DNA from: Sphingobacterium endophyticum
GTDB taxonomy: Bacteria > Bacteroidota > Bacteroidia > Sphingobacteriales > Sphingobacteriaceae
DNA: 64,000 nt
Assembly: GCF_009733535.1 (NCBI RefSeq)
Contig: NZ_SMMI01000009.1
Span: 1-64,000 of the forward strand
Direction of reading: 5' to 3'
The translations under genes were made by a program, and so were the position numbers. Of this stretch, positions 44,530 to 54,038 are shown piece after piece. The notes beneath the pieces are model-generated. The model ran no database searches. It saw only the letters and a list, made by a program, of their open reading frames with translations, and was not told where the DNA came from. The number at the start of each line of letters is the position of its first letter. The stretch's first letter is position 1.

Positions 44530-46320
44530 ATGAATTATAAATCAATTATATGTGCTGCATTATTAGCTTCTACGATAAGTAGCTGTAGCTTAGACTATAA
44601 AAATACCGCAACGATAAATCCAGAAAATGTCTGGACCGATAAGATAATGATCAATTCATTCCTAACCGACATTTATGGCAAAATGATGCCTGGTTGGCCT
44701 ATCTCTGCAAACGGGACTGACGAAGGAATGAATGGACCTACAGATATGGGGAGTTTTTCACGCGGAATTATTTCTATCGAAGGTCAAGGTCAAGGATTAG
44801 ACTATGCCAATATCGACCGCATAAATTTTTTCCTTGATAATTTGGAAAAAGCAAGCGTTTTATCTGATGATGAAAAGAAACAATTTCGCGGGCAAGCCTT
44901 ATTTTGGAGAGCTTGGGATTATTGGGGAAAGGTCTTCAATGTTGGCGGTGTTCCATTGATCTTGAAATTTCAGGATGTATCGAATATCGAATCTTTATTT
45001 GTAAGCAGAGCATCCACAACCGAATGTGTGGCTCAAATTATGAAAGATTTGGATGAAGCTATAGCAAATCTTCCCGATGTGTGGACAGGGGCAGAATATG
45101 GCAGGATTGATAAGGGTACAGCTATGGCGCTCAAAGGAAGAATTTTAATGCAATATGCTAGTCCGCTTTTTAACCCTTCAAATAATATTAAAAGATGGGA
45201 AGCTGCCTATGAAGCCAACAAAGCTGCGGTAGATCTGCTTACTAAAATGGGTAAAGGCCTTTACGACGGAAAGTTTGAGGATATCTGGTATAGTGAAAGA
45301 AATAAAGAGGTCATTATGGTCAACCAATTTTATTATCCAGACCACAGATTAGATCAAAAGAATATCCGTCCCGAACCATTGACAAAAGATAATGCAAATT
45401 ATAATCAAGCAATTCTTCCTTTGTTATTGGCATTTCCTAAAAAAGATGGTTCTAAGTTAGAATTGGATTATAATAAATTGTCCTCGGATGAAGCCTATAA
45501 CGCCCAGTTTATGACGGATTTTTATACCAATAGAGATCCAAGGTTTACCGCAACTATCTTTAGCCCAGGTACAGAATATCCAGCAAAAGATGTGCTGATT
45601 AATGGGATGAAATATTGGAATGCATGGAAAAAGGTTTCAGACCCTTCAGCAACAGGTGGTTTTAAATACATGACTTTGATTTTCGATCAACTCTCTAAAG
45701 GAGTTGGAGGAACTAGTTCTGGATATTTTCAAATGAAAGGACTGGATAAAAATCTAACAACCAATACTGTATATGATGCTCAAACTGATTGGATAGAGAT
45801 TCGATTTACTGAAGTATTAATGAACCTTGGAGAATGTGCAAATGAAATTGGAAAATCCTCTGAAGCATTACAGATTTTATATGATGTCAGAAAACGTGCT
45901 GGTATTGTATCTCCTAATGGAAAATATGGAATCACTGCCTCAAGCCAGTCCGAAATTCGTCAAGCCTACTTCGATGAACGATTCATAGAATTTGCCTACG
46001 AAAATAAAAGATGGACGGATATCCGAAGACACAAACGTTATGATATGCTGAACAAAATGAAATATCGTTCTGGATTACACGCTGTTATTAAAGACCCTAG
46101 TAAAATCGCTGGATTCAATTGGACTAAGGATATGTATGACCCTGAAGTACGTAAATTATTTAGATTCGAATACTTGGAAGTGCTTGATGGCAATAAAGAT
46201 TATTTTTTCAATCTTGATCTCAAACATTGGTTCTATCCAATCAGTAAAGGAGTAATCGACAGAAACTCTAAAATTGAACAAAATAATGAATGGGGTGGAA
46301 CATTTGACCCACTTAAATAA
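44530..46320 (+). CDS. SusD/RagB-family surface glycan-binding lipoprotein
   Basis: A 596-residue lipoprotein that forms the lid over SusC. The ATG at 44530 gives a short signal with the lipobox TISSC (Cys18). SusD TPR-type helices are seen in QFRGQALFWRAWDYWGKVF and GTAMALKGRILMQYASPLFN. The conserved C-terminal part includes WIEIRFTEVLMNLGECANEI, YFDERFIEFAYENKRWTDIR and the terminal YPISKGVIDRN. The binding specificity cannot be read from sequence. It is the second gene of the PUL operon. Confidence 0.96.
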   Translation: MNYKSIICAALLASTISSCSLDYKNTATINPENVWTDKIMINSFLTDIYGKMMPGWPISANGTDEGMNGPTDMGSFSRGIISIEGQGQGLDYANIDRINFFLDNLEKASVLSDDEKKQFRGQALFWRAWDYWGKVFNVGGVPLILKFQDVSNIESLFVSRASTTECVAQIMKDLDEAIANLPDVWTGAEYGRIDKGTAMALKGRILMQYASPLFNPSNNIKRWEAAYEANKAAVDLLTKMGKGLYDGKFEDIWYSERNKEVIMVNQFYYPDHRLDQKNIRPEPLTKDNANYNQAILPLLLAFPKKDGSKLELDYNKLSSDEAYNAQFMTDFYTNRDPRFTATIFSPGTEYPAKDVLINGMKYWNAWKKVSDPSATGGFKYMTLIFDQLSKGVGGTSSGYFQMKGLDKNLTTNTVYDAQTDWIEIRFTEVLMNLGECANEIGKSSEALQILYDVRKRAGIVSPNGKYGITASSQSEIRQAYFDERFIEFAYENKRWTDIRRHKRYDMLNKMKYRSGLHAVIKDPSKIAGFNWTKDMYDPEVRKLFRFEYLEVLDGNKDYFFNLDLKHWFYPISKGVIDRNSKIEQNNEWGGTFDPLK

Positions 46321-46340
46321 TTTTGGAACTTGTTAAAATA

Positions 46341-48569
46341 ATGAAAAGCCTTTTAGTCACATTAATTTTAAGTATTACTTCGCAGTTTGTATTGGCGCAG
46401 GACTGGTTACCATTAAATAGAAACCAATCTGTTCCATATCGACTCTTGGATTGTTCTTATGAACAATCCAAGTTGAAGGATATTTCAACTATTCTTCCGA
46501 CTTCTGATAATTGGTCAGTTTACATTGATTCAACTTATCATAAAGAAAAGGGCTACTTAAGTTATACGTTTAGATTTGTTGCCAAAAGGAGTATGGACAA
46601 TGCCGGTGTTGCAGTTGCCTTTGATGAATACCAATGGATCAGCGATAACTTTGTTATGATCCCGGCAGTCGTTTACAATGGAAATAGACAAAGGATCGTA
46701 AATCGGGAATATGCTACAGGATTTGATAAAACAGATTACTACCGAAAGGATTTAGCGCTTACCACAAATCCAATTCCACAACTGTCTCCAGAGTTCGGTG
46801 CCAAATCACGTCTTGAAGTGAATGTTAGCAATACCTCAACCCCGGTTATTACTTATCTTAATAAAAACACGAATCAAGGGACATTTCTTTTTACAGAACA
46901 GGGAATAAATTGGAAATCAGAAATTAAAGATCATGCGCTAATTGTGGAAGAATCAGAGGACAGAAAAGTAGCAAGTTTTATTATTTCTGCTCCCGGGGTG
47001 CGAGAGAAAAAGCCTGAATTTATTGGTTTCAGTAAAAGCCCTGACCGTGGGATCTCGGTCAACAAAGGCGATGAAATTGTAATCAAGGTCAATAAAGTGA
47101 ACTTTAATTGTGTTGATATTCCTTCCTTCTATGAAAAGTTTATGCAGGAACGCAAAGAATATCTTCCGAAATCTAGTCCACGGAATTTAATGCCTATGAG
47201 CGTTGTCTTTGAAAAAATGACGAAGAATATTGAGGAAAGATATTATTCAGATGGAAATATTGGTTTTTATTGTCCTGAAAATGCGGATTGGATGTCTTAT
47301 GGTTGGGTTGGCGGATTGATAAATACCTATCCGATGCTAACTATGAACAGCGCTGCTGAACAGCAGAAAGTTGCCAATACATTCGACTTTGCGCTATTGA
47401 ATGGTAAAGGGGAAAGCGGATATTATTATGATGTTTTAGGTGCTGATGGAAAGATTGTTTACCGGGATGCTGCCAAACTAACGCCTGGAATAGGACTTAC
47501 AAGAAAAAATGCAGATGTCCTTTACTGGATGGTCAAGCAATTTATGTTGCTCGAAAAGCAGGGCAATACCGGATTGGTTAAAACAGAATGGAAGGATAAT
47601 ACCCGGAAATTGGCAAATGCCTTTGTTCAAACCTGGAATTCGAATGGTACCTGGGGGAATTACCTCGATATTGAAAAAGGAGATATTGCCGTTTATAATA
47701 CCACTGGTGGGGCAATGGCTGTTGCTGGTCTTGCATTGGCTTCCCAATATTTCAATAATCCAGAATATCTGCAAATAGCAAAAAAAGCCGCTGAAAGATT
47801 CTATGAAAACTTTCAATTGGTCGGATTTACATCCGGTGCATGTGGGGATATTTTACAGAATGCCGATTCTGAAACTGCAATCGCATTAACAACTTCCATG
47901 ATGACTTTATTTGAAGTGAGCAATGATGAGAAATATCTGCAATGGGCTCAAACTCTTGCTGATTATACTTCTTCTTGGACAGTCTCATTTCCTTATGAAT
48001 TACCGAAAAATACGCAACTGGGAAAATTAGGTGCAAACCTTACCGGTGCTGTGTGGGCAAGCACTCAAAACAAACATGGTACCCCGGGTTTCTGTACCCA
48101 ATCTGCCGATGTCCTTTTTAAACTGTATAGAAAAACTGAAAATATACTCTATGCCGAATTATTACGCGATGTTATACATGCCCATGCAGAGGGTATACAA
48201 CCTAATGGAAAAATAACCGAAAGATTGACTTATTGCGATGCGGACAGTCGCGGGTCTAGAGGCGATGGTGGTAAAACAGGCTGGAATGAAACTAATGGTG
48301 CATTAATGGCTAAGGAAATCCCTGGTCTTTACTTTAGAAAAGATTTAGGTAAGGCATTTATGTTCGACCATTTGGAAATTAAAAGTATGAAGAAGATTAA
48401 AGATGGTTGGAATATAACCCTTTTTAATCCAACAGTTTTTGATGCAGAACTTACTATTCTTGCTGAAGATAAGGAGCAGGCCTTTGAAAACTTAGGCGAT
48501 AATGCCTTTGTCGGTTGGACCAATAAAATTAAAGTCAAAGCTGGTAAAACTTCTATTATTAAAATCTAG
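46341..48569 (+). CDS. Exported six-hairpin-glycosidase-like protein of the PUL
   Basis: A 742-residue exported protein (signal ends QFVLAQ). The ATG at 46341 is chosen over a TTG at 46323. Residues about 20-270 are beta-rich. From about 275 to 660 there is a helical toroid of the (alpha/alpha)6 type: DWMSYGWVGGLINTYPML, GAMAVAGLALASQYFNNPEY, SETAIALTTSMMTLFEVSND, then QSADVLFKLYRKTENILYAE and GWNETNGALMAKEIPGLYF. A final beta domain follows. This suggests a polysaccharide lyase or glycoside hydrolase; I cannot assign a family or catalytic residues. It lies 20 bases after susD. Confidence 0.75.
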   Translation: MKSLLVTLILSITSQFVLAQDWLPLNRNQSVPYRLLDCSYEQSKLKDISTILPTSDNWSVYIDSTYHKEKGYLSYTFRFVAKRSMDNAGVAVAFDEYQWISDNFVMIPAVVYNGNRQRIVNREYATGFDKTDYYRKDLALTTNPIPQLSPEFGAKSRLEVNVSNTSTPVITYLNKNTNQGTFLFTEQGINWKSEIKDHALIVEESEDRKVASFIISAPGVREKKPEFIGFSKSPDRGISVNKGDEIVIKVNKVNFNCVDIPSFYEKFMQERKEYLPKSSPRNLMPMSVVFEKMTKNIEERYYSDGNIGFYCPENADWMSYGWVGGLINTYPMLTMNSAAEQQKVANTFDFALLNGKGESGYYYDVLGADGKIVYRDAAKLTPGIGLTRKNADVLYWMVKQFMLLEKQGNTGLVKTEWKDNTRKLANAFVQTWNSNGTWGNYLDIEKGDIAVYNTTGGAMAVAGLALASQYFNNPEYLQIAKKAAERFYENFQLVGFTSGACGDILQNADSETAIALTTSMMTLFEVSNDEKYLQWAQTLADYTSSWTVSFPYELPKNTQLGKLGANLTGAVWASTQNKHGTPGFCTQSADVLFKLYRKTENILYAELLRDVIHAHAEGIQPNGKITERLTYCDADSRGSRGDGGKTGWNETNGALMAKEIPGLYFRKDLGKAFMFDHLEIKSMKKIKDGWNITLFNPTVFDAELTILAEDKEQAFENLGDNAFVGWTNKIKVKAGKTSIIKI

Positions 48570-48583
48570 GAATATTAACGAAA

Positions 48584-50857
48584 ATGATGAACAACAAAAC
48601 CTATATAATTCTATTACTTCTTGTTTTTTCAGGTCTGTCTGGATTCAGTCAAACTACCTTAAAAACAAAGTATTTTCAAATCCATATTGATGCGAATGGC
48701 TATATCAATAGTATGCAGAATATTACAAAAAAGCCATATCGGGAGTTTAGTCCAACGGACAAACCATCACCGATCCTGACCTTATACAACAGCAAGAAAA
48801 AGCTTTTTTACTTCCCACAGAAAGCAAATTATTCGCCTTCTGAAAAAATTATGACGGTCAACTTTGATAATGGATCTAATGCTAGAATTAGAATTGATGA
48901 GACCCCAAAATATTTTAAATTCAAACTCCTTTCATTAACCAATTCAAATGAAATCGAAGCCGTCCAATGGGGATCTTACCATACCAATATCAATAATTTG
49001 ATGGGGGAGATCATTGGTGTAGCGAGGGATACCAGTCAGGCAATCAATTATTCTATCGGGATGCTGGCATTAAATGACAATACCATCGGTGGAACTGCTG
49101 ATATCCAAGGGGATGCAGCCCCATTTCAATACATTATCCATAGTCCCGATCCAGATAGGTTTCCCTTGCCGGTAAGCCTACATGAAGGGCAGGTCTTTAC
49201 CTTAGGTGGAAATGGTATCTCGGATGTTGCATTTTATGCTCATAAAGAACCTTATTATAGAATTCTGTATGGAAATGCTGCAGAGGTTGACCGTAATGGA
49301 AGAATTTCAATTTCTTACCAATCGAGAGATCGCCGAAAAGAAAGGGAAGTTTACTTCTCATTGATTCCAAATATGGCTTCAAACGTTCCCAATCACTTGA
49401 TGGTTGAAGCATTGCCACGTGTGGATTATGTTGGTTCTTCAGTCGCATTATGGGGGAGTCCGGACAGTACCGCATTAATGGATGTTATTCAGGATGTAGT
49501 TTTAAAAGAAGGATTGCCATACCCAACTGTAAATGGGAAATGGGTAAAGGATCCAACGGCATATGTTCCGGATGTACTGACCGAAGGAGGGCAATATGAT
49601 AAGATGATTGAATATGCTTCTCAATTAGGGTTTAAAGCCATCAGCTTGTATGATCAGGGATTCTTAAGAGCTGACCGTGGCAATGAAGGCTATATTGATG
49701 GAAAGGACTTCAACAAAAAACCTTTGAAACTTACTTCAGGAAATCTATCCCATAAGGAATATGGAGCTTTGGCAATGAAACATAATTTGACCATTGGAAG
49801 AACTCCAATAACCAATGCATTAGCCCCGGGAACGAAAGATGCAAGCCCAATTCCAAGCGATAGTTTATGGTACCAACAAAAAAGGCTTTTAACGAAGAAC
49901 ATATCGGCAGAGGATACTTTAATCTATGTTGATGATCCTACCCACCTTCAGGAAATCGGTAGTTGGGAAGGTCATGTGAAAAGCTTAAATATGGTTAAAA
50001 TAGGAAAGGAACTGATCCATTATTTAGGTGTTAGTGATACCAAACCCTATAGATTATTGAATGTAACTCGTGGATATTGGAAAACAAAGGCCACAGATCA
50101 TCAGGCAAATGATACGATCTATAAATTACAGGTTACTATAAATTATGGTTATGATGGATTGATTCCAAACATGGCATTGCAGGATAAGATTGCGGAATAT
50201 TATGCAGATGTGGCACACATCAATAATATGGGCTATTATGATTTTGATGGTCAGGAATTTCTGTTCAATAATGGACATGGGTATTATTCCACAAAACGTT
50301 TCTTCGGAAAGATGTTTGCCCGCGCTAAGCAATTGGGCATTGATGATATCCGATTTACCGGAGCAACATTATCCGAAGGTTCTTGGCATTACCAAAGTAT
50401 TTGGAACGTAGGTGGGGGAAAGAATCTTTACGATGCACAAACTCGTGAATGGGGAAGTACTACAAGTCAAGGTAAGGATTTACGAGATGTTTGTGTTGCC
50501 AATTTCTTCCCTGTGGGGATGGGAGGTAATTTTCCAATTACTAAGGATTCCAAAGTTGAAGAATATGAGCACATCCAAGCCATGGCCGTCGGCACTGGGG
50601 CAACCTATAGTTTGAAATTGAACCAGAAAGATGTGGAAAGCTGCCCTCAAAAAAATGAAATATTTAAGGTAATACGTACCTGGGAAAATGCGCGGGCAGC
50701 AAATGCTTTCCCAAGCTGGATTAAGAAAATGCTGGTTGATCCTAAAAACAGTTTCAGATTGGAAGAATTAAACAAGGACAATTGGAACTTATATAGTATG
50801 GATCTGAAGACAGGTAACAAAACATTATTAGCAAAATTGAGCCGTTCCAGGCAATAA
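48584..50857 (+). CDS. Exported putative glycoside hydrolase of the PUL
   Basis: A 757-residue exported protein (signal ends SGLSGFSQ). The first 270 residues are a beta-sandwich (TKYFQIHIDANGYINSMQNI and on). Residues about 275-640 look like a TIM barrel: VALWGSPDSTALMDVIQDVV, MIEYASQLGFKAISLYDQGF, and INNMGYYDFDGQEFLFNNGH with acidic residues (Asp-x-Asp-Gly-x-Glu) that could be catalytic. GYDGLIPNM precedes this. A short beta domain ends the protein. The layout resembles retaining or inverting glycosidases of the GH-A/GH-D sort, but I cannot name the family. The final gene of the operon; a strong terminator follows. Confidence 0.7.
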   Translation: MMNNKTYIILLLLVFSGLSGFSQTTLKTKYFQIHIDANGYINSMQNITKKPYREFSPTDKPSPILTLYNSKKKLFYFPQKANYSPSEKIMTVNFDNGSNARIRIDETPKYFKFKLLSLTNSNEIEAVQWGSYHTNINNLMGEIIGVARDTSQAINYSIGMLALNDNTIGGTADIQGDAAPFQYIIHSPDPDRFPLPVSLHEGQVFTLGGNGISDVAFYAHKEPYYRILYGNAAEVDRNGRISISYQSRDRRKEREVYFSLIPNMASNVPNHLMVEALPRVDYVGSSVALWGSPDSTALMDVIQDVVLKEGLPYPTVNGKWVKDPTAYVPDVLTEGGQYDKMIEYASQLGFKAISLYDQGFLRADRGNEGYIDGKDFNKKPLKLTSGNLSHKEYGALAMKHNLTIGRTPITNALAPGTKDASPIPSDSLWYQQKRLLTKNISAEDTLIYVDDPTHLQEIGSWEGHVKSLNMVKIGKELIHYLGVSDTKPYRLLNVTRGYWKTKATDHQANDTIYKLQVTINYGYDGLIPNMALQDKIAEYYADVAHINNMGYYDFDGQEFLFNNGHGYYSTKRFFGKMFARAKQLGIDDIRFTGATLSEGSWHYQSIWNVGGGKNLYDAQTREWGSTTSQGKDLRDVCVANFFPVGMGGNFPITKDSKVEEYEHIQAMAVGTGATYSLKLNQKDVESCPQKNEIFKVIRTWENARAANAFPSWIKKMLVDPKNSFRLEELNKDNWNLYSMDLKTGNKTLLAKLSRSRQ

Positions 50858-50946
50858 TATTGAAATCTTAAAAAATCGATTCGATTTGATTTCAAAAGGT
50901 CTTATTAAGTCAAGGACTTAGTGAGTGTTTAATTAGGTGTAATTTT

Positions 50947-50980
50947 AAACCCGGTTTCTGCCCAGAAACCGGGTTTTTTA
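50947..50980 (+). terminator. Terminator of the PUL operon
   Basis: A perfect 13-bp stem AAACCCGGTTTCT/AGAAACCGGGTTT with loop GCCC, followed by TTTTA, 90 bases after the last PUL stop codon. Confidence 0.88.
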
Positions 50981-51183
50981 TCGTTTGTAGCACCCGCCAA
51001 GGCTCTAATCTTTTTTTTTTAAATTTTATTTGAAAATGTACATACATGTTACAAAACTATATATTTTATTTTTCTATATTTGAACAATGATTATTTATTA
51101 ATTAATAAAAATACTTATAAATTACATTTTAAAAATGCTGTGTTTGGTTTTCCTTGTCTTTATAAGTTGTTTTTAAATTATTC

Positions 51184-51309
51184 TGATAATCAGGTATAAA
51201 CGAATAATCAACCTGTAAAATATTAAGTAAACCTTAAGATTATCGTTTATTGTTATTAATTCCGTGTTGCTTAGATGGGGGATTATGGAGGTAATCTCCC
51301 TATAAGCAA
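51184..51309 (+). ncRNA. Orphan copy of the susC leader element, copy 2
   Basis: The same order of elements as copy 1. A small hairpin CTGATAATCAG (51183-51193) comes first. Then ACGAATAATC (51200-51209) pairs with GATTATCGT (51238-51246). The compound stem has TTGCTTA (51267-51273) paired to TAAGCAA (51303-51309) and GGGGGAT (51277-51283) paired to ATCTCCC (51294-51300). Compared with copy 1 several base pairs differ but remain paired. No susC follows; the next gene starts 379 bases later, and a terminator-like hairpin at 51544 could end a free-standing RNA of about 370 bases. Confidence 0.6.
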
Positions 51310-51543
51310 TGCTTTTGAAAAACATTTTGTTTGCCCTATGACCTTAATCAATAATTAAATGTTCATGCATCGGTTCTATTTAGTTTAAATCGAAGGTCAA
51401 ATCCTGTTTTACATTAAAATATGATGTTAAAATTGCTCGAAAAATTTGTTAGAGCATATCATTATACAGAAGAGAATCCACGTGATTCTCCTTAAAGATC
51501 TTGTTTAGTGCAAGCACTTATAACAAGTGGTTAGTTTAGTTAT

Positions 51544-51577
51544 AAAGCCTGATCCTTTCCCAGGGGATTGGGCTTTT
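51544..51577 (+). terminator. Terminator-like hairpin after the orphan leader
   Basis: AAGCCTGATCC and GGGGATTGGGCTT pair imperfectly (G-T pairs allowed), followed by TTACTTT. It lies 111 bases before the oxidoreductase gene and after the second leader copy. Confidence 0.5.
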
Positions 51578-51687
51578 ACTTTAATAATTTATGGAATCTG
51601 TTTGCACTTAATCCTGAAGCAATTCCTAATTATCAAAAAATATTCCTTATCTTAAAGGTATAAACCTTTTTAAACCCAATCATTTGC

Positions 51688-53052
51688 ATGAAAAACATCA
51701 ACCTCAACCGTAGACAGTTTATTATTGGTTCTGGCGCTTTGTTATCCCTTGCTGCATTGCAGCGAGCCGGATTTGCTGCTGAAATATTGAAAGCTAGGAA
51801 AGTGGCCCTAATAGGGGCTGGATGGTATGGTAAAAGCGATTTGTTCAGATTATTACAGGTTAGTGATGCTGAAGTGGTTGCCGTATGTGATGTCGATCAA
51901 AACCATTTAAATGAAGCTGCAACATTGATTTCACAAACGCAGAAATCAGGTAAAGAGCCTCAAAAATATTCAGATTATCGTAAATTATTGAAGGATCACA
52001 AGCTGGATGTTGTTTTGGTTGGTACTCCTGATCATTGGCATGCATTGATTGCTATTGCTGCAATTGAATCGGGGGCACATGTGTACCTTCAAAAACCTGT
52101 TTCTGTCGATGTACTGGAAGGGGAGGCGGTGGTTGCTGCTGCTCGTAAGCACAACCGAAAGGTTCAGATTGGAACTCAAAGGAGAAGTACCCCACACATG
52201 ATCGATGCAAAGGACAATATTATTGGGAAAGGTCTTTTAGGTAAGATTTCTCATGTAGAAATGTGTTGCTACTATCACATGAAGAGCAATGCAAACCCTC
52301 CTGAAGAACCTGTTCCCGTATTCTTGGATTATGAAATGTGGACGGGACCAGCACCCTTAAGACCTTATGATGGTCTGCCGCATGGTGGCTGGTGGCGTGC
52401 ATTTATGGAATATGGAAATGGGATTACCGGTGATATGTGTGTGCATATGTTCGATACGGTTCGTTGGATGTTGGATTTGGGCTGGCCAAAGAAAATCTCT
52501 GCATCCGGAGGTATCTATGTGCAGAAACAAGCCAAGTCGAATATTGCTGATACTCAAACTGCAGTCTTTGAATACGATGACCTGAATTGTATCTGGACCC
52601 ACCGTACCTGGGGAACTCCAGCAGATCCCGAATTTCCTTGGGCATTTGTAATCTATGGTGATAAAGGAACCTTAAAAGGAAGTACCATGAAATGGGAATT
52701 TATTCCAACAAAGGGAGAGAAGATCGTTAAAGATGTGGTTTATGAAAAAGAGGAATTCCCTGAAGACCTAAAAGAACCAAGAATTGAACTTAATGCGGCT
52801 CCTGCAACTCGTGGACAGATGAAAAACTTACTTTCAGCTATAGATAATGGTCATTTACCGGTTGCAGATGTTCTACAAGGACATATTTCTACCGCATGCT
52901 GTATATTGGCAAATATCTCAATGGAATTGGATAGGTCAGTGATTTACGATCCGGAAAAGAAAGTCTGTGTAGATGACGATGAAGCTACCGCAAGACTGAA
53001 AAGAAATTATAGAGCTCCATGGAAGCATCCATATCCTTACCAGGGAGCGTAA
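51688..53052 (+). CDS. Tat-exported Gfo/Idh/MocA-family oxidoreductase
   Basis: A 454-residue NAD(P)-dependent sugar oxidoreductase with a twin-arginine signal (NRRQFIIGSGALLSLAALQR). The Rossmann dinucleotide motif is VALIGAGWYGKSDLFRLL, with VAVCDVDQNH as the acidic end of strand 2. VGTPDHWHALIAIAAIESGA and the lysine motif VYLQKPVSVD (normally EKP, here QKP) are typical, followed by GNGITGDMCVHMFDTVRWML with the second conserved Asp-x3-His. Periplasmic members act on 3-keto or methylated sugars. It sits after the PUL and the orphan leader, so it may act on the same glycan; that link is inference. It converges on the WYL gene with 6 bases between the stops. Confidence 0.9.
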   Translation: MKNINLNRRQFIIGSGALLSLAALQRAGFAAEILKARKVALIGAGWYGKSDLFRLLQVSDAEVVAVCDVDQNHLNEAATLISQTQKSGKEPQKYSDYRKLLKDHKLDVVLVGTPDHWHALIAIAAIESGAHVYLQKPVSVDVLEGEAVVAAARKHNRKVQIGTQRRSTPHMIDAKDNIIGKGLLGKISHVEMCCYYHMKSNANPPEEPVPVFLDYEMWTGPAPLRPYDGLPHGGWWRAFMEYGNGITGDMCVHMFDTVRWMLDLGWPKKISASGGIYVQKQAKSNIADTQTAVFEYDDLNCIWTHRTWGTPADPEFPWAFVIYGDKGTLKGSTMKWEFIPTKGEKIVKDVVYEKEEFPEDLKEPRIELNAAPATRGQMKNLLSAIDNGHLPVADVLQGHISTACCILANISMELDRSVIYDPEKKVCVDDDEATARLKRNYRAPWKHPYPYQGA

Positions 53053-53058
53053 GACTTA

Positions 53059-54027
53059 CTATTTTATGTTGTTTTGAATGGCCTGAAAGAGTTTTTTAAA
53101 GCTATGCTTAAGCTCTTCAGGCTCTTCTATTTTAATGCAGTCCCCAAACATCATTAACCAACGTGGGAATTCATGCTCAATATCTCTGTTCTCAAAGGTC
53201 ATTTCAAATTTATCGCCAACCTTTCTTTCTGATTTAAAGCCGTAATGCGTACGCTGCCATCGAACAAAGGGAGCAAACTCTCGATCAACCAGAATAACAG
53301 TTTTTATTTTAGGCATTTCTGGTGTCTTCATGCATTTCAAATATTCCTCAATGGAAATATGCCTTTTGCTATATCCGTTTTCTGTAGTTTCTATGTGATT
53401 GATGCGGTCACTGCGAAATTGCCTAAAATCATTTCTTTCTAGGCAGTATGCTACAATGTACCAGAATCCTATTTCATGAACTATGCCTATTGGTTCAATC
53501 GTTCGATGTTGAGGCTCATCATCCTTGACACCTTGATATATAATTTTAATCTGCTTTTTATTGGCAATGGATTCTATCGCCGAACTTAATACATGCGGAA
53601 CCTGCTCTGGAAAAATCTGCGTATTCTGCTTTCGCATGATAATCTGCTCCTGCATATTCGTTACCATATCCTGGTCATTCCCCTTAAGAATAGCTTTGAT
53701 TTTCATCAATGCTGAAGCATACTGTGCAGCACTTGCCTTATCCAGGTATTTCTCCGCCAATTTTTCTGCTGCTACAAAGCATAGTGCTTCCTCCTTACTA
53801 AAAGATATCGGTGGCAATCGATAACCATCCATAATGCTATAACCCATGCCGGCCTCACCAATTAGAGGCACTCCTGCCTGTTCAAGACTCTTTATATCCC
53901 TATAAATTGTCCTCAGGCTCACATCAAATCGATCTGCCAATTCCTGCGCTTTAACGACTCTTTTGGACTGCAATTGAATTAGAATCTCTACAATACGGTC
54001 AAATCTCTTTTTAAGGTCTACAGACAT
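53059..54027 (-). CDS. WYL-domain transcriptional regulator (YafY/DeoR-like)
   Basis: A 322-residue regulator. An N-terminal HTH_11-type winged helix shows VKAQELADRFDVSLRTIYRD (about residues 24-43). The WYL ligand domain (about 140-225) has TIEPIGIVHEIGFWYIVAYC and LERNDFRQFRSDRI. A WCX dimerisation domain ends the protein. WYL regulators often sense nucleotides or small ligands and usually control neighbouring genes. It begins 11 bases after the MBL-fold gene on the same strand, forming an operon. Targets may include the divergent flavodoxin operon. Confidence 0.93.
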   Translation of the reverse strand: MSVDLKKRFDRIVEILIQLQSKRVVKAQELADRFDVSLRTIYRDIKSLEQAGVPLIGEAGMGYSIMDGYRLPPISFSKEEALCFVAAEKLAEKYLDKASAAQYASALMKIKAILKGNDQDMVTNMQEQIIMRKQNTQIFPEQVPHVLSSAIESIANKKQIKIIYQGVKDDEPQHRTIEPIGIVHEIGFWYIVAYCLERNDFRQFRSDRINHIETTENGYSKRHISIEEYLKCMKTPEMPKIKTVILVDREFAPFVRWQRTHYGFKSERKVGDKFEMTFENRDIEHEFPRWLMMFGDCIKIEEPEELKHSFKKLFQAIQNNIK

Positions 54028-54038
54028 TGAGTTACGGC

